Assembly: GCF_030818485.1 (NCBI RefSeq)
Contig: NZ_JAUTAJ010000004.1
Location: forward strand, 1,653,001-1,717,000
DNA length: 64,000 nt
Direction of reading: 5' to 3'
DNA from: Pseudoroseomonas cervicalis
GTDB taxonomy: Bacteria; Pseudomonadota; Alphaproteobacteria; Acetobacterales; Acetobacteraceae
How positions within the stretch are numbered: the stretch's first letter is position 1; every line of letters begins with the position of its first letter. A program made the position numbers and the translations under genes. The notes beneath the pieces are model-generated. The model made no database searches. It had not been told where the DNA came from and saw only the letters and a program-made list of their open reading frames with translations. Of the stretch, positions 58,427-64,000 are shown in pieces.

Positions 58427-58600
58427 CTGGGGAGGGCTCTGCCCTCCCCAGACAAATACTTAACCCTGGGGAGGGCTCTGCCCTCCCCAGACCCCGCCCG
58501 CCGGGGTGGCAGGGCCACCCCGGACCCCGCCGTCAGTTGGCGGGGCCCGGGGGGATCCTATCCCCCCGGCGGGGGTGCAGGGGGCAGCGCCCCCTGCCCT
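58427..58600. repeat. mosaic palindromic intergenic repeat, copy C (composite)
   Basis: Two identical perfect hairpins (CTGGGGAGGGC / GCCCTCCCCAG, at 58427-58451 and 58466-58490), a 39-base period, are followed by the shared core (58498-58534) and then by a second, facing element (58541-58600) with CCGGGGGGA / TCCCCCCGG and GGCAGGGGGC-type stems. The block fills the whole 179-base gap between the convergent GST and M20 genes, so it can terminate both. Confidence 0.8.
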
Positions 58601-58603
58601 GCC

Positions 58604-60040
58604 TCAGACCTTCTCGGCCATCTTGATCGGCGGCTTGAGCTCCGCCGGCAGCGGGCAGACATAGGGGTGGGCGTCGGTGCGCGCCTTGTGGTCGGCGCGG
58701 GCGGCCTCGACCAGCGAGGGGTCGCGCAGCGCGTCCACCGCGACGCCCGCCATCACCTTGGCCACATGCACCATGCCCTTATGCGCCAGCGGCGACTGGC
58801 CCTGCGCCGTCAGCTGCCAGGAATGGCCCGGCGTGCCGATGGCATAGGTGGCGCCGCGCGCCTGCACCGTCGGCACCGCCCAGGAGACGTCGCCGACATC
58901 GGTCGAGCCCACCATGGCCGCGCCCTTGGCCTCCAGCGGGATGATCTCATCGGCCAGCGGCACGCCCTTGCGCACCGGCACGCCCATCCGCTTGAAGGCG
59001 CTGGCGATGTCCTCATCGGTCAGGGTCTTCTGGATCTCGGCGGCGAAGGCGCGGTCGGCATCGTCGAAGGGCGGCGGGCCCAGGCGCTCCAGATTGGCCT
59101 GCATCGCCTTCTCCAGCGGCAAATTGCCCAGCAGGTTGGACACCGCGGACACGACATTGGTGGCGACGCTGGTCTCGGTCATCAGCGCCGCGCCATCGGC
59201 GATCTTGCGCACGCGGGTGACGAGGGCCTGCAGCCCGGGCAGGTCGTTGGAGCGGATCAGGTAGCGCACCGTCGCCTTGCCCTGCACGACGTTGGGCGCG
59301 ATGCCGCCGGCATCCAGATAGGCGTAGTGGATGCGCGCATCGCTCGGCATGTGCTCGCGCATGTAGTTGACGCCGACATTCATCAGCTCGATCGCGTCCA
59401 GCGCCGAGCGGCCGAGATGCGGCGCCGCCGCGGCGTGGCTGGAGCGGCCGGTGAAGGTGAAGTCGATGCGGGTATTGGCCAGCGACTTCGCCTCGTTCAC
59501 CGCGGCGAAGGGCGCCGGGTGCCAGGAGATCGCCAGGTCGACATCGTCGAAGCAGCCCTCGCGCACCATGAAGGCCTTGGCGGCGCCGCCCTCCTCGGCC
59601 GGGCAGCCATAGTAGCGCACGCGCCCCTTCACCCCGTTGGCGGCCAGCCAGTCCTTCACCGCGGTGGCCGCCAGCAGCGCACCGGCGCCCAGCAGGTTGT
59701 GGCCGCAGCCATGGCCGGCGCCATCGCCCGGCAGCGGGCGGTGCTCGGCGACACCGGCCTCCTGGCTCAGCCCGGGCAGCGCGTCATACTCGCCGAGGAT
59801 GGCGATGACCGGGCCGTCCTCGCCCGCCTCGCCCATGATGGCGGTCGGGATGCCGGCCAGGTTCTCGGTGATGCGGAAGCCCTTCTGCTCCAGCATCGCC
59901 TTGTGCTCGGCGCAGGAGCGGCGCTCGGCATAGGCCAGCTCGGGCATCTCCCAGACGCGGTCGGACAGGCCGATCAGGTCCTCCTGATGCGCCTCGACCA
60001 TCTGCCAGATCTGTTCGGAATTCTGCCGGGCGCTCGACAT
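58604..60040 (-). CDS. M20 family amidohydrolase (AbgB-like)
   Basis: A 478-residue metallo-amidohydrolase of the M20D family, closest in layout to aminobenzoyl-glutamate hydrolase subunit B. It shows PELAYAERRS, ILGEYDALPGLSQEAG, the metal ligands GAGHGCGHNLLGA, CPAEEGGAAKAFM with the catalytic Glu, FTGRSSHAAAAPHLGRSALD, and SWAVPTVQA. The ATG at 60040 follows AGGAGGTCCCG. It is not paired with abgA, so the substrate (amide of an aromatic or N-acyl amino acid) is open. Confidence 0.92.
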   Translation of the reverse strand: MSSARQNSEQIWQMVEAHQEDLIGLSDRVWEMPELAYAERRSCAEHKAMLEQKGFRITENLAGIPTAIMGEAGEDGPVIAILGEYDALPGLSQEAGVAEHRPLPGDGAGHGCGHNLLGAGALLAATAVKDWLAANGVKGRVRYYGCPAEEGGAAKAFMVREGCFDDVDLAISWHPAPFAAVNEAKSLANTRIDFTFTGRSSHAAAAPHLGRSALDAIELMNVGVNYMREHMPSDARIHYAYLDAGGIAPNVVQGKATVRYLIRSNDLPGLQALVTRVRKIADGAALMTETSVATNVVSAVSNLLGNLPLEKAMQANLERLGPPPFDDADRAFAAEIQKTLTDEDIASAFKRMGVPVRKGVPLADEIIPLEAKGAAMVGSTDVGDVSWAVPTVQARGATYAIGTPGHSWQLTAQGQSPLAHKGMVHVAKVMAGVAVDALRDPSLVEAARADHKARTDAHPYVCPLPAELKPPIKMAEKV

Positions 60041-60196
60041 CGGGACCTCCTCGGGGCTGCGCGGGGCGGCCAGCCTGCGACCGGCGGCGCCGCTTGTCGA
60101 GGCCAGGGGCCGGACCGTTGCGGCAGCGGCGCGCGGGGCGGTTTTTCCGGTCCGGCGTTTTACCTTTTGGCAGCGCTTGTCGCGTAGAACGGGACC

Positions 60197-60517
60197 ATGA
60201 CGATCTCCTCGGTCTCGGGCGGGCTGGCCTCCGCCGCGTTGCAGGCGCTGGGCGGAGCCCGGCGGGCGGAGCAATCGCTCTCCGCTACCGCCGGGGCGGT
60301 GGCGCGCCAGGGCACCGGGCTGGAGGGCGATCCCGGCGCCGGCCTGGCGCCGCCGCCCGACCGCATGCCGGGCCTCGCGGCCCAGGGCGGCGCGGCGGAG
60401 GATCCGGCGGCGCAGCAGGTGGCGCTGATCGCGGCGCAGCGCGGCTTCGAGGCCAATCTGGCCGTGCTGCGCAGCGTCGAGCAGATGAGCCAGCGCCTGC
60501 TCGACACGATGGGCTGA
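60197..60517 (+). CDS. small protein with flagellar-rod-like C-terminus
   Basis: A 106-residue protein on the opposite strand to its neighbours. The N-terminus MTISSVSGGLASAALQALGGA and the C-terminus QVALIAAQRGFEANLAVLRSVEQMSQRLLDTMG resemble the two terminal helices of flagellar axial proteins such as FlgC, which pair into a coiled coil. The middle is a short Gly/Pro-rich stretch. No flagellar operon is nearby, so a structural flagellar role is only a possibility. Confidence 0.7.
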   Translation: MTISSVSGGLASAALQALGGARRAEQSLSATAGAVARQGTGLEGDPGAGLAPPPDRMPGLAAQGGAAEDPAAQQVALIAAQRGFEANLAVLRSVEQMSQRLLDTMG

Positions 60518-60525
60518 GGCGCGGC

Positions 60526-62043
60526 TCAGGGCCGCGGCGCCGCCTCCGGATGCGCGCCGAACACCGCGAGGTCGACGCGCCGGCGCTCGGCCAGGACATA
60601 GTCGTAGAGCGGACGGCAGGCGCCGGCGATGCGCTCGCTGGCGGTCTCCGGCACCACATTGTTCAGGTACTGGTAGAGCAGCAGATCGGCATCCGCCTCC
60701 CCCGCATGCGGCAGGATGCCGCAAAGGCTGAAGCCCAGCCCCTCGAAGCCCTCGGCCAGCGCCGCCGTCGCCGGGTCGGCCAGCGGCAGTTCCAGCAGCA
60801 CGGTCGCCGCCCCCTGCAGGCAGAAGCCGCGCAGGAAGCCCGCCACCGCCTCGATGGCGTCGGCGCCATAGGCCTCGACCTCCAGCACCACATGCCCCCA
60901 TTGCGCGTATTCTTGCGAGACATGCAGCCGGGTGCGGCCCTGCGGCGCGGGCGGCGCGGCCTCGGCGAAGGTCACCGGCTCGGCGAGCGCGGCGTAGAGC
61001 CCCTCCAGCAGGGCGCGATGGCGCGGCGGGGCGTGCAGGCGGCGCGGCGCGCCGGGGCGGAAGCCGCGATACAGCGCCACCTCGGATTGCCGGGCGCCGC
61101 TGCCGGCCAGGCTCTCATCGATCGCCCAGTCGGTGCTGACCGAGGCCAGATGCACATTGACCGGCACCGCGCCATAGCGCAGCGCGCCGCGCTGCGAGAC
61201 GGTGTGGGCGCTCACCGCATGCACCAGCCAGCCGCGGCAGCCCATCGCCTCGGCCTCGGCCTGGCCGAAATCCAGCATCTGGGCCAGCAGCACCGGATGG
61301 CCGCGCCAATCCGGCGGCACCACCGCGTCGGTGGCCTCCGGCACCTGCCGGTTGCCGGAGAAGTCGAAGCAGATATGGCCGACGATGTGGCCATCCCCGG
61401 CCACCGCCACGATGCTGGCCATCTCGCCCTCGGCGTTGCGGCGGACCAGCCCCTCGACATCGTAGAGCCCGTCATCCGGGCGGGTATAGCCATAGGCCAG
61501 CCAGGCGCAGCGGGCGATGCCGGGCGCGTCCTGCGGGCGGAAGCGGCGCACGGTGACGGGGGCGCGGTTGCGGCGCGGCGGCGCGGCGGGCTCGGCCAGT
61601 TCGGGCGGCGGTGGCAGCGGCGCGGCGGCGGGCAGGCGGAAGCGGAACTCGAAGCGCTTCCCCTCCCGCCCCAGGGGGCGATAGCTGGCCTCGTCCGCCA
61701 TGCGGAAGGCCAGCAGCAGGCCGAGGCCACCCCCCTCCCCCGCGCCCTCCCTTGCCTCGCCCGGGGCCGGGGTGGCGGGCTGGTAGGGCAGGCCCCAATC
61801 CTGCACCCGCAGCACCAGGGCGCCGGCCTCCGCCGCCGCCTCGACCCGCAGCCGGCCCGCTTCATGGCCGGGCGGATAGGCGTGGTGCACGGCGTTCGAC
61901 ACCGCCTCCTCCACCGCCAGCTCCAGCCGGTCGCGCTTGGCCTCGGGCAGGGACAGCGCCTCGGCCAGGCTGCCGGCGGCGGCGCGGGCCACGGCGATGG
62001 CGTGGGGCTGGGCGGGAAGGTCGAGCTGGAACAGGTCGCGCAT
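60526..62043 (-). CDS. anti-sigma-kinase-like HATPase fused to a GNAT domain
   Basis: A 505-residue fusion. Residues about 5-140 are a HATPase_c_2 domain of the RsbW/SpoIIAB type: ELAVEEAVSNAVHHAY (N-box), VQDWGLPYQ (D-x-G) and EGGGLGLLL (lid). After a Pro-rich linker (about 141-160) residues 162-330 form a GNAT acetyltransferase-like domain (VTVRRFRPQDAPGIARCAWLAYGYTRPD, VAVAGDGHIVGHICFDF, VSQRGALRYGAVPVNVH). A third domain of about 150 residues follows (RLHVSQEYAQWGHVVLEVEAYG). The ATG at 62043 starts MRDLFQL. It lies downstream of opgH on the same strand. Confidence 0.82.
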   Translation of the reverse strand: MRDLFQLDLPAQPHAIAVARAAAGSLAEALSLPEAKRDRLELAVEEAVSNAVHHAYPPGHEAGRLRVEAAAEAGALVLRVQDWGLPYQPATPAPGEAREGAGEGGGLGLLLAFRMADEASYRPLGREGKRFEFRFRLPAAAPLPPPPELAEPAAPPRRNRAPVTVRRFRPQDAPGIARCAWLAYGYTRPDDGLYDVEGLVRRNAEGEMASIVAVAGDGHIVGHICFDFSGNRQVPEATDAVVPPDWRGHPVLLAQMLDFGQAEAEAMGCRGWLVHAVSAHTVSQRGALRYGAVPVNVHLASVSTDWAIDESLAGSGARQSEVALYRGFRPGAPRRLHAPPRHRALLEGLYAALAEPVTFAEAAPPAPQGRTRLHVSQEYAQWGHVVLEVEAYGADAIEAVAGFLRGFCLQGAATVLLELPLADPATAALAEGFEGLGFSLCGILPHAGEADADLLLYQYLNNVVPETASERIAGACRPLYDYVLAERRRVDLAVFGAHPEAAPRP

Positions 62044-62097
62044 GGGGCTGCCGGTCAGGGAGAAGCCTGCATGGCATGGCCGCGCCCCGGGCGGAAG

Positions 62098-62126
62098 CCG
62101 GCCCGCCCCTGGGCAGGGCGGGCCGG
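62098..62126 (-). terminator. hairpin after opgH
   Basis: CCGGCCCGCCC and GGGCGGGCCGG pair over 11 bp around a 7-base loop between the opgH stop and the fusion gene. It lacks a T-run. Confidence 0.5.
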
Positions 62127-62131
62127 AAGCG

Positions 62132-64000
62132 TCAGGCGGCGCGGGCCAGCGCCGCCAGCCGGTCGACGCCGCCGGCATCGGCCAGCGCCGCGGCGAGTTC
62201 CGGCCGGGTCAGGCCGGACAGCGCCTCCTCCAGGCTCGCCGCCTCGCCGAGCTTGGCCAGCCCCACCAGCAGCGCCGCGTCGAACGGGTCCTGGCGCGGG
62301 CGGCGCGGCGGCGGCAGCATGGCGCGATGCTCGCGCAGCAGGGCGTCGTCGCGCAGCAGCTCGGCGATGCCGATGGGCGGCAGCGCCGCCAGCTCGGCCT
62401 GCAGGGCGCGGGCGCGGGCGAGCGCCGGCGGCACCGCGCGCTCCTCCGGGATCAGCAGCAGGCCGAGGCGGCGCAGCCCGACGCCGATCGAGCGCCGCGC
62501 CGTCAGCGCCGCCAGCGGGATGGAGAGCGCCAGGCCCAGCACCACCGGCGACATCCACAGCGCCAGATACGGCGAGACCAGCCAGGCGGCGCCGCCGAAG
62601 ACCAGGCCGAAGACGGTGTGCTTCCAGTAGAGCCGCGCCACCTGGCCGAAGGGCACGCTGCCATCGTCGCGCTTCTGCGCGTTCCAGCCGGAATCGCGGC
62701 CCATCAGGATGGCGCCGACATCGACCGACTGGGTCAGCATGGTGACCGGCGCCAGCAGCCCGGCCACCAGCGTCTCCACCAGCATGGAGAGGAAGGCGCG
62801 GATGGCGCCGCCGCTGCCGCGCCGGTCGCGGGCATGGAACAGCATGGCGAACCAGGCCATCAGCTTCGGCGCCAGCAGCAGCGCCATGGTGCCGATGAAC
62901 ACCCACATGGCGCGCACCGGGTCGACCACCGGCCAGGCCGGGAACAGGGTGGGGCCGGCGGGGAAGTATTCCGGGCGGATGAAGCGCGCCTGGATCGCCA
63001 TCAGCACGCCGGCGCCGAGGAAGATCAGCCAGATCGGCGCGGTGATGTAGCTGCCGATGCCGGTCAGCAGATGCAGCCGGCTGACCCAGTGCAGGCCGCG
63101 CGACGGCAGCACCGCGGCGTGCTGCAGATTGCCCTGGCACCAGCGCCGGTCGCGGATGGCGAGGTCCATCAGCGAGGGCGGGCTTTCCTCATAGCTGCCG
63201 CGCAGCCAGGGCACCATGTGCACCGCCCAGCCGGCGCGGCGCAGCAGCGCGGCCTCGACGAAATCATGGCTGAGGATGTGGCCGCCAAAGGGCTTGCGGC
63301 CGGAAAGCTCCGGCAGGCCGGCGGCACTCGCAAAGGCCTCGGTGCGGATGATCGCGTTGTGGCCCCAGTAATTGCCTTCCGTGCCGTGCCACCAGGCGAT
63401 GCCCTCGGCGATCAGCGGGCCGTAGACGCGGCCGGCGAATTGCTGCATCCGCGCGAAGAGCGTGTTGCCGCCGGCGATGATCGGCAGGGTCTGGATCAGC
63501 CCGACATCCGGGTGCCGCGCCATGGCGTCCGCCAGGCGCAGGATGATGTCGGATTCCATGACGCTGTCGGCATCCAGCACCAGCATCTGCGGATAGGCCG
63601 CCCCCCAGCGCCGCACCCAGTCGGCGATGTTGCCGGCCTTGCGCTCGATATTCTTGGCCCGCCTGCGGTAGAAGATGCGCGGCGCCTGGCCGAGCTGCGC
63701 CGTGACACGCTCGCGCAGGGCCAGATAGGCCGCCTCCTCGGCGATCCAGGCCTCGGGCTGGGTGGTGTCGCTGAGGATGAAGATGTCGAAGCGGTCCAGC
63801 GCGCCGGCCGCCGCCAGCTCCTCATGCATCGCCTGCAGCGCGGCCATGATGCGCGCCGGGTCCTCATTGTAGCAGGGCATCAGCAGGGCGGTGCGCGCCG
63901 AGGGCAAGGGCGCCGGCCCGTCGGGCGCGATGCCCAGCCGCCGGTCCGGCCCCAGCAGCAGGCGGATGAAGCCGCAGACCGCGCTGGTGAAGGACAGCGC
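62132..64000 (-). CDS. opgH: glucans biosynthesis glucosyltransferase H (OpgH/MdoH), start beyond window
   Basis: OpgH builds the beta-1,2-glucan backbone of osmoregulated periplasmic glucans. At least 622 residues are visible and the frame is open to base 64000, so the N-terminus (further membrane helices) is missing. The catalytic GT2 domain has TALLMPCYNEDPARIMAAL, DADSVMESDIILRL, GNYWGHNAIIRTEAF, GGHILSHDFVEAALLRRAG and the QxxRW-type RDRRWCQGNLQH. Several membrane helices follow (WLIFLGAGVLMAIQ, MWVFIGTMALLLAPKLMAWF, AFLSMLVETLVAGLL). A TTG-initiated shorter reading would lose a conserved helix, so the gene clearly continues upstream. Confidence 0.95.
   Translation of the reverse strand, partial: ALSFTSAVCGFIRLLLGPDRRLGIAPDGPAPLPSARTALLMPCYNEDPARIMAALQAMHEELAAAGALDRFDIFILSDTTQPEAWIAEEAAYLALRERVTAQLGQAPRIFYRRRAKNIERKAGNIADWVRRWGAAYPQMLVLDADSVMESDIILRLADAMARHPDVGLIQTLPIIAGGNTLFARMQQFAGRVYGPLIAEGIAWWHGTEGNYWGHNAIIRTEAFASAAGLPELSGRKPFGGHILSHDFVEAALLRRAGWAVHMVPWLRGSYEESPPSLMDLAIRDRRWCQGNLQHAAVLPSRGLHWVSRLHLLTGIGSYITAPIWLIFLGAGVLMAIQARFIRPEYFPAGPTLFPAWPVVDPVRAMWVFIGTMALLLAPKLMAWFAMLFHARDRRGSGGAIRAFLSMLVETLVAGLLAPVTMLTQSVDVGAILMGRDSGWNAQKRDDGSVPFGQVARLYWKHTVFGLVFGGAAWLVSPYLALWMSPVVLGLALSIPLAALTARRSIGVGLRRLGLLLIPEERAVPPALARARALQAELAALPPIGIAELLRDDALLREHRAMLPPPRRPRQDPFDAALLVGLAKLGEAASLEEALSGLTRPELAAALADAGGVDRLAALARAA

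Noticed and set aside
60150..60196. A TTGGCA...TGTCGC sequence upstream of the flagellar-rod-like gene, considered as a sigma-54 promoter.
   Set aside because: The GG-N10-GC spacing of sigma-54 sites is not met (the GC falls one base too far).

Overview
The window is a stretch of very GC-rich (roughly 70-75 % by eye), gene-dense alphaproteobacterial chromosome. The gene content fits the Acetobacteraceae, most likely a Roseomonas-type organism: a Bug/TctC-type periplasmic binding protein, HWE-family sensor kinases, a CBP3-type cytochrome bc1 chaperone paired with a DUF177 protein, DUF1491, and GTG/TGA-overlapped operons. I see no rRNA, tRNA, CRISPR array, insertion sequence or prophage. The genus is an inference; a 16S or whole-genome comparison would be needed to fix it.

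Layout. 1-6 kb: the end of an M20 amidohydrolase, an SRAP (HMCES/YedK) DNA-protein crosslink enzyme, a DMT exporter divergent from a LysR regulator, an HxlR regulator divergent from an NmrA-type NAD(P) protein, and a CatB-type xenobiotic acetyltransferase. 6-10 kb: 5-hydroxyisourate hydrolase translationally coupled to an FMO-like flavoprotein, then a divergent GHKL-ATPase of unknown role. 10-16 kb: a Bug-type binding protein divergent from a GntR regulator with a perfect 12-bp operator, an IlvD/Edd sugar-acid dehydratase, and a guanidine-II riboswitch in front of an SMR guanidinium exporter, then an M20 carbamoylase-like hydrolase and a striking triple-hairpin intergenic block. 16-23 kb: a coupled murein endopeptidase / L,D-transpeptidase pair, an aminotransferase, DUF177 plus CBP3, bamE and an MFS transporter coupled to thiL.

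23-31 kb is a long leftward run for riboflavin and one-carbon metabolism: rpiB, glyA, nrdR, a GNAT protein, ribD, ribE, ribBA, ribH, nusB, thiL, MFS. Most of the rib genes overlap by four bases. 31-43 kb carries hemB, several alpha/beta hydrolases, an aldehyde dehydrogenase, a large HWE sensor kinase and ampG. 42-51 kb holds housekeeping genes: smpB, dapA, slt, pgpA, pncC, a GAF-HWE kinase, secG and pyrG. 51-58 kb holds a CHASE-GGDEF cyclase, eno, an ftsB-like gene, a yeiE/yeiH-like divergent pair, DUF1491 and a GST. The right end has an AbgB-like M20 peptidase, a small flagellar-rod-like protein, an unusual anti-sigma-kinase/GNAT fusion and the glucan synthase opgH, which runs off the window.

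Two normally essential genes, ribD and dapA, each carry a single extra base that splits the reading frame. The dapA one lies in a short C run, so sequencing error is the leading explanation for both. The most informative non-coding items are the guanidine-II riboswitch, a dispersed family of mosaic palindromic repeats (about 23.7, 43.1, 54.4 and 58.5 kb), and dyad operators in several divergent intergenic regions.
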